Source: CAWBUW01 sp963792075 (GTDB taxonomy: Bacteria; Chloroflexota; Anaerolineae; Anaerolineales; UBA4823). From it: 64,000 nucleotides of DNA. The notes beneath the pieces are model-generated. The model saw only the letters and a list, made by a program, of their open reading frames with translations, ran no database searches and was not told where the DNA came from. The stretch lies in assembly GCA_963792075.1 (NCBI GenBank), contig CAWBUW010000012.1, positions 1,426,001 through 1,490,000 on the forward strand, given 5' to 3'. Both the position numbers and the translations under genes were made by a program. Shown piece after piece: positions 20,028 to 28,398 of the stretch; the stretch's first letter is position 1, and the number at the start of each line of letters is the position of its first letter.

Positions 20028-20396
20028 ATGGAAAAAGGTCACCTAACCACGGTTGATGAATATATTGCGCAGTTCCCGGAAAACGTACAGCAGCTTCTGG
20101 TCAAGATCAGAGCAGTGATCAAAGAGTCTGCTCCGGAAGCTGTGGAAAAAATCAGCTATCAAATGCCAGGCTATTATCTGAAAGGTACTCTGGTCTGGTT
20201 CGGCGCTCATGCGCACCACATTGGATTTTACCCAACGGGATCCGGCATAGCAGCATTTACGGAGGAGCTCTCCGACTATAAGCAGTCAAAAGGAGCGGTG
20301 CAATTCCCATTGGATAAACCCATCCCCTATGAATTAATCAGCAAAATCGTGAAGTTCAAGATTGCAGAAAACCTAAAAAAAAGTAGGGGCGCTTGA
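20028..20396 (+). CDS. DUF1801 (YdhG-like) small protein
   Basis: A 122-residue protein of the DUF1801/YdhG family. It shows the typical TVDEYIAQFPENVQQLL opening, the central ISYQMPGYYLKGTLVWFGAHAHHIGFYP segment and a C-terminal amphipathic helix. Some family members have been linked to iron handling, but the general function is unsettled. It is cytoplasmic, with no signal peptide. A ribosome site (AGGTAGG) precedes the ATG. It is followed after 28 bp by another small conserved protein on the same strand. Confidence 0.85.
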   Translation: MEKGHLTTVDEYIAQFPENVQQLLVKIRAVIKESAPEAVEKISYQMPGYYLKGTLVWFGAHAHHIGFYPTGSGIAAFTEELSDYKQSKGAVQFPLDKPIPYELISKIVKFKIAENLKKSRGA

Positions 20397-20424
20397 AAAG
20401 ATTATAAGATGAGTGAGTTGAGCC

Positions 20425-20718
20425 ATGTGTAGAAATATCAAGACGCTCTTCAATTTTGAGCCGCCTGCCACCGAGGCAGAGATTCGTTCTGCTGCGTTGC
20501 AATTCGTGCGCAAGGTTAGTGGCTTCAACCGGCCATCGAAAGCCAATGAGGCAGCATTCTATGCCGCAGTTGAGGCCATTACAGCCGCCTCCACGGACCT
20601 GCTCACTGCACTCGAAACAAATGCAGCCCCGCGGGACCGAATAGAGGAAGCTGCCAGGGCACGTGCCCGTGGGGCGAAGAGGCTTCCCAGGCAAGATGTT
20701 GGGAAGGATTTAGCCTAA
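20425..20718 (+). CDS. DUF2277 family protein
   Basis: A 97-residue protein matching the DUF2277 family: MCRNIKTLFNFEPPAT at the start, then ALQFVRKVSGFNRPSKANEAAF and an Arg/Ala-rich C-terminal helix. The function is unknown. It probably shares a transcript with the DUF1801 gene. Its 3' end overlaps the convergent methyltransferase gene by 4 bp. Confidence 0.85.
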   Translation: MCRNIKTLFNFEPPATEAEIRSAALQFVRKVSGFNRPSKANEAAFYAAVEAITAASTDLLTALETNAAPRDRIEEAARARARGAKRLPRQDVGKDLA

Positions 20719-21365
20719 CGAGTGTAGACTGCCACCTGCCAAATCAGCGTCTTCCGGTAAAAACGCCGTTTGAGGCCGCTACTGCTGAGAATGGCTTCGA
20801 CCGCTTCGGTCGAATGTATAAATCCACGGAAAGGATTTCGGCGCAGGCGGAGGAAGAAATTCCCCAGGGCCAGCGCGATCTTTATCCACCAGGTATCGCG
20901 CGGAAAAACCACACCATACAGCTTGCGGGCATGCGCGGCTGACAGGCCCACCATCTTCTCCATATCTGGATAGCAGCAGATGACCCGGTCAAGCGTGACC
21001 ACGTCGGCCGGCGCAATATCTCCGGCCAGGTCCACAAAGTTTCCATGCTGGTAGCTCACACGTTCTGCGTGGCCGCGCCGTTGGGCCTCGGCCCTGGCTG
21101 CGCTGATAAAGGCCGTGGAAGCATCCACGTCGGTCGCATGGTCTATGCCAGCCTCCAGCAGCTCATGTTGCACTGCCCCCACGCCGCCGCCTATGTCCAG
21201 CAAAGTAAGCCCGTCGACCCCGGCTGCTTTGATTGCCTCGATCAACAGGCGCGTGGTCTTGCCGGGGCCTTTGGTGCGATAGCGTGAGAGCTCTTGAGCC
21301 GCATGTTGTTGGCCGAACACTTCCTCAATCCCCTGAATCTGGCAGCAGTTCATATCCATCTCCAT
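20715..21365 (-). CDS. Class I SAM-dependent methyltransferase
   Basis: A 216-residue methyltransferase with the SAM-binding motif LTLLDIGGGVGAVQHELL (motif I) and the following acidic DVDASTAF and ADVVTLDRVICCYPD segments. An N-terminal MNCCQIQGIEEVFG stretch precedes the fold. The substrate is not evident, although the sequence style recalls small-molecule O-methyltransferases. The start is ambiguous: the ATG at 21353 has GGAG at a better distance. It stands alone, convergent with DUF2277 and divergent from the lipoprotein gene. Confidence 0.85.
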   Translation of the reverse strand: MEMDMNCCQIQGIEEVFGQQHAAQELSRYRTKGPGKTTRLLIEAIKAAGVDGLTLLDIGGGVGAVQHELLEAGIDHATDVDASTAFISAARAEAQRRGHAERVSYQHGNFVDLAGDIAPADVVTLDRVICCYPDMEKMVGLSAAHARKLYGVVFPRDTWWIKIALALGNFFLRLRRNPFRGFIHSTEAVEAILSSSGLKRRFYRKTLIWQVAVYTR

Positions 21366-21512
21366 TTCACCACGATCCTACATACCGGATAAAATTGCTC
21401 TTATTATAACCTAAATTTTAAGTGCCAGGAAATAAGACTATACGTTTTTGGGCAAGCCAGAGTAAAATCAAAGTAGTGAATGTAAAGTTGCACACCAAAG
21501 AAATTCTTTTCC

Positions 21513-22718
21513 ATGTTTAATCATTCTTTCATCACCTTTCGGTTTTTCGCTCTAATCTGGGTTCTTATCGCCGCAGGTTTGCTGGTTGCTTGTGCCTCTA
21601 GTCGAACACCGGCGAATTTGGCAATAAATACAGAGCAAACAAGTGGAACGGCCACCCATACAACTTACCCTGGTCAGACTGCACTCCTGACTTCCAGACC
21701 AATTCTCCCTGCACCCACCTCAACCAACCCCTCGCTGCCTCGAACCTCCACGCCTCAACCCTTACCGGACAGTATACTTCTTCCAACGACTTTTCAAGTT
21801 GTAAATAACACATTTACACCAACCAGTACGGTTAACCCCGGACCTCAAGCAAGCTTAACCAGTACACCTCAGCCCCTATTAGAAGCACATACTTGGGAGG
21901 TCGAACAGGTATTAGTTCAAGTAGAACAGGGAGGAGGGGATGGCTGTTGTTATCAAGTAGCTCCGCCAAGCTTGGTTTTATATGCAGATGGGCTGCTCAT
22001 CAAAGCTTTCTCCACCGGAAATTTCCACTACGAAATGCATGGCAGAGTGTTAGCCCGGCAAGAGGTTTGTGCCTTGCTAAATACATTCGACCAGATCGGT
22101 TTTCTGGATTACGATCATTCTATCTTTCAGGCTCCGATGGATGGCGCTCCTTCAACTAGCATTATTGTCAACGCTTGGAAGTCAAACTACATAGGTGGTC
22201 AATTGCTTGAGATGTGGGTTTTTATAGGGGGAGACTGGTGGAAAGAGCAATGTCCTTCAGATGGATGCGCTCCTCCGCCTGTAATCCTGCCCGCGCTGGC
22301 AAACACAGTAAAACTATTAGACAACTATGATCCTAGAGGTTTGCAAAGGATCAGAGCAGAAAGTATGATCCTTTGGGCGCTTTCAGAGGAAGAAACAAAT
22401 GTGGGGGAAGAGATACCCAAAACATGGCCTATTAAAGAGATTTCTCTGGCGGAAATTGCTGAGGCCGCAAATTCAGATAATCATTACGGCGTGGTAATTA
22501 CAGATCGGGCAACGGTAAGGGCACTTGAAGCATATGTTGCCAGTGGCTTCTATAAAGAAGGGGATTTACGGCGTCAAATTTTTGTCCGTCCTTTATGGCC
22601 GGCAGAAACCCATTTCGGAATTTCAGCTCCAGAAATACCTACGCCCGGCTTAATCGTAGCTCCCGGGACCTCCTTAAGCTGTGGACCTGAAGATGGAACA
22701 GTCTCCATATTGAAATAG
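21513..22718 (+). CDS. Hypothetical lipoprotein with Thr/Pro-rich linker
   Basis: A 401-residue protein not recognised as any family. A lipoprotein signal is present (hydrophobic ALIWVLIAAGLLVAC, lipid Cys at 27). A long Thr/Ser/Pro-rich low-complexity linker follows (about 30-125), then a compact domain (about 125-400) with a GGGDGCCYQVAPPSLVLYADG segment and several Trp and Cys residues. It is probably anchored outside the cytoplasmic membrane. No clear ribosome site precedes the ATG. A large inverted repeat follows the stop codon. Confidence 0.75.
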   Translation: MFNHSFITFRFFALIWVLIAAGLLVACASSRTPANLAINTEQTSGTATHTTYPGQTALLTSRPILPAPTSTNPSLPRTSTPQPLPDSILLPTTFQVVNNTFTPTSTVNPGPQASLTSTPQPLLEAHTWEVEQVLVQVEQGGGDGCCYQVAPPSLVLYADGLLIKAFSTGNFHYEMHGRVLARQEVCALLNTFDQIGFLDYDHSIFQAPMDGAPSTSIIVNAWKSNYIGGQLLEMWVFIGGDWWKEQCPSDGCAPPPVILPALANTVKLLDNYDPRGLQRIRAESMILWALSEEETNVGEEIPKTWPIKEISLAEIAEAANSDNHYGVVITDRATVRALEAYVASGFYKEGDLRRQIFVRPLWPAETHFGISAPEIPTPGLIVAPGTSLSCGPEDGTVSILK

Positions 22719-22760
22719 AGAAGATATAATCAATATGGACACCTTAGAGATTAAGTATCT

Positions 22761-22838
22761 ATCCGAAAATTGAATTTTGTTTGGTAGTGTGTGTGGCGGC
22801 TACGCCGCCACACACACTACCAAACAAAATTTTCGGAT
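22761..22838. terminator. Long inverted repeat after lipoprotein gene
   Basis: Perfect 28-bp stem (22773-22800 with 22804-22831, loop TAC), extended by ATCCGAA/TTCGGAT around a five-base bulge. It lies 43 bp after a stop codon and may terminate transcription, but it has no T-run and is far longer than a usual terminator. Confidence 0.7.
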
Positions 22839-22950
22839 GGGTTCTAAGCCAGTAATAGATGCCGAAAATTGACATGGGTGCTGCGGGAGCTTTTGCTTGA
22901 CTTAGGACTGATTGTTTGGTCTTCTTATTTCCCAAGGTTGGTAATGACCG

Positions 22951-25746
22951 ATGGCAGAACACGAGCAAACAACATCCGGTGGGTCGGACCAGCAGGCCTT
23001 TATCGCTGAGCTGAGTCAAATCGCCTTGACGTCTCTTTCCCTGGCAGCACTCTTCGACATGACCGTGCAGCGGGTAAAGGAAATTCTCAAGGCTGATTTT
23101 TGTGAGGCGTTGGAATATGATCCGCAATCACAAACGCTGCTCCTCCGTGCAGGCGTGGGGTGGAAAAAGGGGTTGGTAGGGAAAGCCCAATTCGATGCCG
23201 GGGTGGAATGGCAGACCGGATATACCTTGTTCAGCGATAACCCTGTGGTTGTCGCTGATCTAAGTCAGGAACGACGTTTTCACGGCTCTCCACAGCTCAG
23301 CGAACATGGGATCAGGAGCGGGATTAGCGTCACCATCAAAGGCTACGAGCACGCTTATGGTGTGCTCGGTGTCTACAGCCGGAAAAGGCGTCATTTCAAC
23401 CTGGGGGAGGCTAATTTTGTCCAGTCTACGGCAAACATTCTGGCAGGCTTTATCCAACGCAGCTCGATTGAGACGGAGCTGCGCAACCTCAACGCGAGCC
23501 TGGAGTTGCAAGTAGAGGCGCGCACTCGCCTGCTTCGCTGGCATTCTAGAGAGCGGTTGCGCGAGAGCGAGCTCCGGACTATGGAAGCGCAGCACCTTGC
23601 GCGCTTGGGAAGCTGGGAGTGGGACCTTAGCGGGCAAAAAGTAAGCTGTTCCCCGGAGCTGTTCCGCATCTTCGCCCTTGCGGAGGACGAGTTCGCCGGC
23701 ACTTATCAGGCATTCCTGGACAGGATTCACCCGGATGATCTCGAGCGGGCGCAGTCCGAGTTCCAACGCGCTTTTGATTATGGAATCCCCTTCAATTTCC
23801 AGCACCGCATCGTTAGACCGGGCGGGGAGTTGCGGGTGGTGCAAAACCGTGGACGGGCGATGCATAACCGGCAAGACCAACCTGTACGGATAATCGGCAC
23901 GGCACAGGATATCACCGAAATGGTGGCGATCGAAAACCACTTGCAGGCACAGGATGAGCTGCTGGAAAACGTCCTTGTACAAAGCCAGGTTATATTGTGG
24001 TCGATCGACTGCCAGGGCGAGCTATGCCTTTCACGGCGAGGAGGCCTGGCAGCCCTGGGTGTCCCTTCAGGTGACCAATTAGGAGTGCATGTATTCGAAA
24101 TCCTCCCGCAGGACCATCCACTGGCGGGATACCTGGGCCAGGCCCTGGGAGGGACCGTAGTCCAGGTCGATTTCAAAGTAGACGAGCGGACTTATGACCT
24201 GCGTATTCTGCCTCAGGTGGACCCACAGGGCGAGGTAACAGGAGTAAACGGGATTGCTTTTGACATCACCCGGCGCATTGAAACGGAGCAAGCGCTCCGG
24301 AAGAGCGAACAAAACTACCGTCTGGTGGTAGAGAACGTTCAGGATTATGCGATTTTCTCGTTGGACCGCCAGGGCTACGTTACGAGCTGGAATCTGGGCG
24401 CTACACGGGTCAAGGGATACCAGGCCAGTGAAATCATTGGCAAGCATTATTCTATATTCTTCACCCCGGAGGATCGTACCCTCGGAATGCCTCAAAAAGC
24501 CCTGCAAATCGCCCTGAGAGAGGGTAAGTTTGAGGCAGAGAGCTGGCGCGTCCGTAAGGCCGGCACAAAATTTTGGGCCAATACCCTGCTGTATCCTTTC
24601 AAAGACGAAAACGGTGAACTGCTGGGTTATACGAAGATGGTACGAGATTTCACCAGCCGCCGAGAAGCCGAACAAGCTTTGCAGGAGAGTGAAACCAGGT
24701 TCCGCTCTATCTTTGAATTCGGAGCCCTGGGGATTGCGCTGCTAGACCTGAAAGGAAAATTCCTGTTGGCCAACCCCTCTTTACAGAAAATGCTGAAGTT
24801 TCAAGAGCAGGAATTGTTGGCGCATAGCCTGAAGTCGCTTTCGTATCCATTCGATGCATTCGCGTTGATGGCCATGTTTGCTGAGGTCGCGGTTGGAAAA
24901 GATGATCTTTTCCGGCAGGAGAGTCGTTTCCAACGGCAAGATAAGCAGATCGTGTGGGTCAGCCTGACATTCTCATTGGTCAGAGATGCGCATACTGCGC
25001 CTGCATTTGTGATCGGGCTTTTTGAAGATATTACGTACCGGAAACGGATGGAAGCAGAATTGCGCGAGATCAAACGCCAGTTGATCACCAGCGAAGAGAA
25101 ACAACGATTATACTTAGCTCAAGAACTGCATGATGACCCGATGCAAGAGTTGTACGGCGTGTTCTTTCAATTGGAGACATTGGACGTGGGGACGCCCCAG
25201 GAACCGGCTTCCCTCGATGAGTTGCAGTCTCAGATAAAGCTTGCCAAAGATACGGTTGAGAAAGTCATTCAAAGGTTACGGGTCATGTGTGGGCAGTTAC
25301 GACCGATCAACCTGGCGCCATTTGGGTTGGAGGGAGCCATCCGCGAGCATATGGACAAGTTCAAAGAAGAACATCCGAATCTGGATGTGAAGCTGGAGCT
25401 CACTTATGACGGGCAGCTTCTTTCCGAAGAGGTGCGCATCAGTTTGTTCCGCATCTACCAACAGGCCATGGGCAACATTATCCGCCACGCTCAAGCAGAC
25501 CACGTCGTCGTGCGTTTTTATTACGACCATCAAAAGGTATCCTTGGAAGTCGAAGATGATGGCGTCGGCTTTGAGGTCCCTCCCAGTTTGTTCAGACTTG
25601 CCCGGAAGGACCACCTCGGGATTGCAGGGGCAGCGGAACGGGCAGAGCTTTTAGGAGGAAAGTTGACCATCCGCTCAGAACCCGGGAAAGGCACCCTGGT
25701 TCACGCCGTGGTCCCACTTCAGCCATTCGACGACCCTGCGCTTTAA
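22951..25746 (+). CDS. GAF/PAS hybrid sensor histidine kinase, NarX type
   Basis: A soluble 931-residue kinase. It has an N-terminal GAF domain (about 20-170), a coiled coil, then PAS domains at about 205-320, 325-435, 445-565 and 570-695. A HisKA_3 dimerisation domain follows, with the phospho-acceptor in LAQELHDDPMQELYG (about 727), and a C-terminal ATPase domain (about 825-925) with IYQQAMGNIIRHAQA and VEDDGVGFE. The LuxR-type response regulator that begins 86 bp downstream is its likely partner. No membrane segment is seen, so it senses a cytoplasmic or diffusible signal such as redox or oxygen; the cofactor is not identifiable. Confidence 0.92.
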   Translation: MAEHEQTTSGGSDQQAFIAELSQIALTSLSLAALFDMTVQRVKEILKADFCEALEYDPQSQTLLLRAGVGWKKGLVGKAQFDAGVEWQTGYTLFSDNPVVVADLSQERRFHGSPQLSEHGIRSGISVTIKGYEHAYGVLGVYSRKRRHFNLGEANFVQSTANILAGFIQRSSIETELRNLNASLELQVEARTRLLRWHSRERLRESELRTMEAQHLARLGSWEWDLSGQKVSCSPELFRIFALAEDEFAGTYQAFLDRIHPDDLERAQSEFQRAFDYGIPFNFQHRIVRPGGELRVVQNRGRAMHNRQDQPVRIIGTAQDITEMVAIENHLQAQDELLENVLVQSQVILWSIDCQGELCLSRRGGLAALGVPSGDQLGVHVFEILPQDHPLAGYLGQALGGTVVQVDFKVDERTYDLRILPQVDPQGEVTGVNGIAFDITRRIETEQALRKSEQNYRLVVENVQDYAIFSLDRQGYVTSWNLGATRVKGYQASEIIGKHYSIFFTPEDRTLGMPQKALQIALREGKFEAESWRVRKAGTKFWANTLLYPFKDENGELLGYTKMVRDFTSRREAEQALQESETRFRSIFEFGALGIALLDLKGKFLLANPSLQKMLKFQEQELLAHSLKSLSYPFDAFALMAMFAEVAVGKDDLFRQESRFQRQDKQIVWVSLTFSLVRDAHTAPAFVIGLFEDITYRKRMEAELREIKRQLITSEEKQRLYLAQELHDDPMQELYGVFFQLETLDVGTPQEPASLDELQSQIKLAKDTVEKVIQRLRVMCGQLRPINLAPFGLEGAIREHMDKFKEEHPNLDVKLELTYDGQLLSEEVRISLFRIYQQAMGNIIRHAQADHVVVRFYYDHQKVSLEVEDDGVGFEVPPSLFRLARKDHLGIAGAAERAELLGGKLTIRSEPGKGTLVHAVVPLQPFDDPAL

Positions 25747-25754
25747 TCCTAAAA

Positions 25755-25797
25755 ATTGGCAGGATTGGGCGGGGTTACGCCCTGTCCAATCCCAATT
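25755..25797 (+). terminator. Imperfect hairpin between kinase and regulator
   Basis: Inverted repeat AATTGGCAGGATTGGGCGGG...CGCCCTGTCCAATCCCAATT, imperfect and with no T-run. It may reduce but not stop read-through from the kinase gene into its regulator. Confidence 0.5.
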
Positions 25798-25832
25798 CCC
25801 CGAACCGGAATTGTTGAAAGGTCTTTAGATAC

Positions 25833-26474
25833 ATGGATAGAATACGCGTGATATTAGCCGATGATCACCCCATCACCCGTGCAGGTATCCGTCGCTTTTT
25901 AGAAAAAGCTCCCGATATCGAGATCATCGGCGAGGCCGATAATGGGGACGATACCTTGCAGATGGCCCTGGAGCAGAAACCGGATGTCCTGCTGTTGGAT
26001 ATGGAAATGCCCGGGTTATCGGGCGTAGAAGTGGCGAAAGCTTTAAAAACCGCCGGCTCTCAGATCCGCATCCTGGCTTTGAGCAGTTATGCCGATCGCC
26101 AGTATATTTTTGGAGTGCTGTCCAGTGGGGCTTTGGGATACCTTTCCAAAGAAGAAATTCCCCAAACAATTGTGGATGCTGTGCGAGGCGTTGCCAAAGG
26201 CGAAAAAGGGTGGCTCAGTCGTAAGGTGGCTGCCATCCTTTCTTCCTGGACCGAATCAAACGATTTAGACGAAAAGCAGCTCACGGACCGCGAAATCGAG
26301 GTATTGAAGGGAGTTGTTGCCGGTCAGACAAATCAGGAAATCGGCCTGGACTTGCGCATCAGTCCGAAGACGGTTGAAAAACATCTTAAATCCATCTATT
26401 TCAAGCTAAAAGTTTCTTCGCGGGTAGAAGCAGCCGTGCTGGCAGTGCAAGAAAACTTGTTGGAGAACAGGTGA
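25833..26474 (+). CDS. NarL/LuxR-type response regulator
   Basis: A 213-residue regulator with a receiver domain (about 4-120; acidic pocket ADDHP, phosphoacceptor Asp in VLLLDMEMPG, conserved Lys in YLSKEE) and a LuxR helix-turn-helix (about 148-205; LTDREIEVLKGVVAGQTNQEIG and KTVEKHLKSIYFKL). It follows the GAF/PAS kinase and is its probable phosphorylation target. Targets may include the small stress-type genes downstream, as inferred from position only. Confidence 0.93.
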   Translation: MDRIRVILADDHPITRAGIRRFLEKAPDIEIIGEADNGDDTLQMALEQKPDVLLLDMEMPGLSGVEVAKALKTAGSQIRILALSSYADRQYIFGVLSSGALGYLSKEEIPQTIVDAVRGVAKGEKGWLSRKVAAILSSWTESNDLDEKQLTDREIEVLKGVVAGQTNQEIGLDLRISPKTVEKHLKSIYFKLKVSSRVEAAVLAVQENLLENR

Positions 26475-26497
26475 CCTTCTCAATTTGAATTTTGTAG

Positions 26498-26528
26498 GGA
26501 GTTTACTTAGCCTGACTAGGTAAACTCC
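26498..26528 (+). terminator. Hairpin after response regulator
   Basis: Nine perfect base pairs (GGAGTTTAC 26498-26506 with GTAAACTCC 26520-26528), extended by TTAG/CTAG, loop CCTGA. It lies 24 bp after the stop codon. Confidence 0.65.
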
Positions 26529-26636
26529 TTATGCTTCCGGGGTAATCTACCCATTTTCCTGGGATCGAGCTCTGGTTATAGTAAGAAGGAATAAGGCAAC
26601 CTTAGCCTACTATAGCTTGAACAGGAGAAAAGTGAG

Positions 26637-26951
26637 ATGAAAAGTAACGTTATTACCTATGCAACCAGCTTTATCTTTGGCGCTGCTGCGGGCGCGGTTT
26701 TTGCAGTGTTGAATGCGCCCCAATCTGGTAAGAAAACTCGCGCTCAGATTCAACATGATATCTCTAATGTGCGCTCTCATACCAAGAAGGTGATCACCAG
26801 GGCCCAGGCACGCACAATGGACAAATTAGAAGATATCCAGGATTTCGTCAAAGATATCGGCGATGAGGCTATCCATCAGACTGAAAGGCTCAAACTGGCC
26901 AGCCAGCATGTAGTGGCAAAGCCGAGAGCCATCCTGCAAAAAGTAAGGTAA
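26637..26951 (+). CDS. YtxH-domain protein
   Basis: A 104-residue protein with one N-terminal hydrophobic segment (ATSFIFGAAAGAVFAVLNAP) followed by SGKKTRAQIQHD, the YtxH pattern, then a charged helical tail. Family members are small general-stress proteins of unknown mechanism, probably membrane-anchored. A good ribosome site (AGGAG) precedes the ATG. It lies between two NarL-type regulators and may be controlled by one of them. Confidence 0.85.
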   Translation: MKSNVITYATSFIFGAAAGAVFAVLNAPQSGKKTRAQIQHDISNVRSHTKKVITRAQARTMDKLEDIQDFVKDIGDEAIHQTERLKLASQHVVAKPRAILQKVR

Positions 26952-26972
26952 TCTTGTATCCTTAAGGGGGGG

Positions 26973-27019
26973 TTGGGGTACGCATGGGCGGTTGTATTTA
27001 TTGCCCATGCGTACCCCAA
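26973..27019 (+). terminator. Perfect 17-bp inverted repeat
   Basis: Arms 26973-26989 and 27003-27019 (TTGGGGTACGCATGGGC and its complement), loop of 13 bases. It lies 22 bp after the YtxH stop and ends 22 bp before the next start codon. Confidence 0.7.
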
Positions 27020-27041
27020 ATTTAGGAAAAAATGAGACTCA

Positions 27042-27677
27042 ATGGGAAAAATCAGGGTTATTTTAGCAGATGACCACTTAAGCGTCCGCCAGGGGCTGCG
27101 CAAGATGTTGAATCGATCCCCTCAAGTAGAAGTGGTCGGCGAAGCAGGGAATGGAAATGAAGCCCTGGAATTGGCGAAAAGTTTGATCCCCGATGTGCTG
27201 CTGTTAGATGTCGAGATGCCAGGCTTGAAAGGCCACGAAGTAGCCAGGCGGCTGATGGAATCTGAAACAAAGGTGCGGGTGTTGGCCTTGAGCGGATACA
27301 ACGAGATGCATTACGTCCTCCGGATGTTCGCCAATGGGGCTGCCGGCTACTTGACCAAAGATGAAGCGCCCCGGCAGTTGCTCGGTGCAGTGCAGGAAAT
27401 CGCTGCCGGGCATAGAGGGTGGATCAGCCCCGGAGTAGCTAAAATGCTGGGTGTCCCGGCCCGGCCCACAGGGTCTGATACGATCCCAGCATTGACCCAA
27501 TTGGAAATGCAAATTCTAAAAAGCCTGGCAGCGGGGAAGACAGATCTCGAGATTGGGACGGAGTTGGATCTTGAGAATCAGGTTGTGGCGGAGAATATCA
27601 AATCGATCATACACAAGCTGGGGGTAAAATCCCGCCTCGAAGCAGTCCTGCGCGCTATTCAGGAGAACCTGATCTAG
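27042..27677 (+). CDS. NarL/LuxR-type response regulator, divergent output domain
   Basis: A 211-residue response regulator. The receiver domain is canonical (LADDHLS, phosphoacceptor in VLLLDVEMPG, Lys in YLTKDE). The C-terminal LuxR-type domain (about 145-205; LTQLEMQILKSLAAGKTDLEIG) is less typical: the recognition helix NQVVAENIKSIIHKL lacks the usual KTV pattern. It is clearly a paralogue of the regulator at 25833-26474. No kinase is adjacent, so the kinase upstream may serve both. Confidence 0.9.
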   Translation: MGKIRVILADDHLSVRQGLRKMLNRSPQVEVVGEAGNGNEALELAKSLIPDVLLLDVEMPGLKGHEVARRLMESETKVRVLALSGYNEMHYVLRMFANGAAGYLTKDEAPRQLLGAVQEIAAGHRGWISPGVAKMLGVPARPTGSDTIPALTQLEMQILKSLAAGKTDLEIGTELDLENQVVAENIKSIIHKLGVKSRLEAVLRAIQENLI

Positions 27678-27687
27678 TTTAATGGAA

Positions 27688-27734
27688 TTGGGGGTTCAGC
27701 GCACTCCGCAAAGCGCAGCGTGCTGAACCCCCAA
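27688..27734. terminator. Bidirectional terminator hairpin
   Basis: Thirteen perfect base pairs (TTGGGGGTTCAGC 27688-27700 with its complement 27722-27734) with a partly paired interior. It lies between convergent genes, 11 bp after one stop and 33 bp before the other. Confidence 0.75.
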
Positions 27735-27766
27735 ACCTTAAGCTAAGCGCCCTCCTTATTTATTGG

Positions 27767-28063
27767 TTATATAAGCCGGCGCCGGTTCCTAAAGATCAGG
27801 CCCAAAACCGCCGATAATATAGCCGAGCCGATGACTGCCCAAAGCAAGGGGAAAGACTCACCTTGAATTGTGATCATCAACGGTTCAGGTAAACCAAACT
27901 GGTGGGCAATCCCCTTGCCTAAATAGGCGCCAACGAAACCGACCAGGATGGACATCAGGCAGCCACCTATGGAATAACCAGCGATGGCTTGACCCAGGCT
28001 GCCGGCAATTGCGGCAATTATCAAAAGTATGAAAAACCCAAGTATAGACATAGTAACCTCCAT
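27767..28063 (-). CDS. GlsB/YeaQ/YmgE-type stress membrane protein
   Basis: A 98-residue protein with three membrane helices. The Gly-rich pattern (GSLGQAIAGYSIGGCLMSILVGFVGAYLG) is typical of the transglycosylase-associated GlsB/YeaQ/YmgE family. Despite the family name no enzymatic activity is established; members are induced by stress in other bacteria. The neighbouring YtxH gene is also of a general-stress family. GGAGGTTACT precedes the ATG. Confidence 0.85.
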   Translation of the reverse strand: MEVTMSILGFFILLIIAAIAGSLGQAIAGYSIGGCLMSILVGFVGAYLGKGIAHQFGLPEPLMITIQGESFPLLWAVIGSAILSAVLGLIFRNRRRLI

Positions 28064-28163
28064 GCTCTATCATATAAGTTAGGTGGCTGGGGCTCAATGG
28101 GGAGAGTATCTATTCTCTACTTAGTGATTTCCCTACCCCGACTAGGCAAATTCCTATAATCTG

Positions 28164-28250
28164 TAACATCTCAATAATTTGGGGTGTGGAGTGTTTTGTG
28201 CGTGCGAAGCACGCACAAAACACTCCACACCCCAAATTATTGAGATGTTA
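28164..28250. repeat. Perfect palindrome with 42-bp arms, tips TAACATCTCA
   Basis: Arms 28164-28205 and 28209-28250 are exact reverse complements, with a GAA loop. The outer 14 bases (TAACATCTCAATAA) recur at the ends of the repeats at 28337 and 54229. It lies between divergent genes, so it does not sit at the 3' end of any gene. The 335-bp space also contains the promoter at 28303. Confidence 0.92.
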
Positions 28251-28302
28251 TATATCGAATCAAAAAGGAACGAGTTACATCGAAAATAGGACAATTCCTG
28301 TC

Positions 28303-28331
28303 TTGACAATCGAGAATAGACGTTCTACAAT
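28303..28331 (+). promoter_or_regulatory. Sigma-70 type promoter of the BNR-protein operon
   Basis: TTGACA (28303-28308), spacer of exactly 17, TACAAT (28326-28331). Transcription would start about 28338, at the first bases of the 41-bp repeat. Confidence 0.8.
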
Positions 28332-28336
28332 GAAAT

Positions 28337-28377
28337 CGTAACATCTCAAAAAGTCGGCACTTTCCCCCTTTTATTGA
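28337..28377 (+). repeat. 41-bp element, copy 1
   Basis: CGTAACATCTCAAAAAGTCGG (28337-28357), six variable bases, then CCCCCTTTTATTGA (28364-28377). The same two blocks with the same spacing occur in reverse at 54229-54269. Here it forms the start of the 5' leader of the next gene and merges into its ribosome site. Confidence 0.85.
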
Positions 28378-28398
28378 AAAGGAGAAAGGAGTTCTTCT

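Noticed and set aside
26511..28156. Similarity between CCTGACTAGGTAAACTCCTT (26511) and CCCGACTAGGCAAATTCCTA (28137)
   Set aside because: About 20 bases with several mismatches and no clear palindrome at the second site; could be chance.
28164..28250. The 87-bp palindrome as an insertion-sequence end or origin
   Set aside because: No transposase or replication gene is adjacent, and no target-site duplication was recognised.
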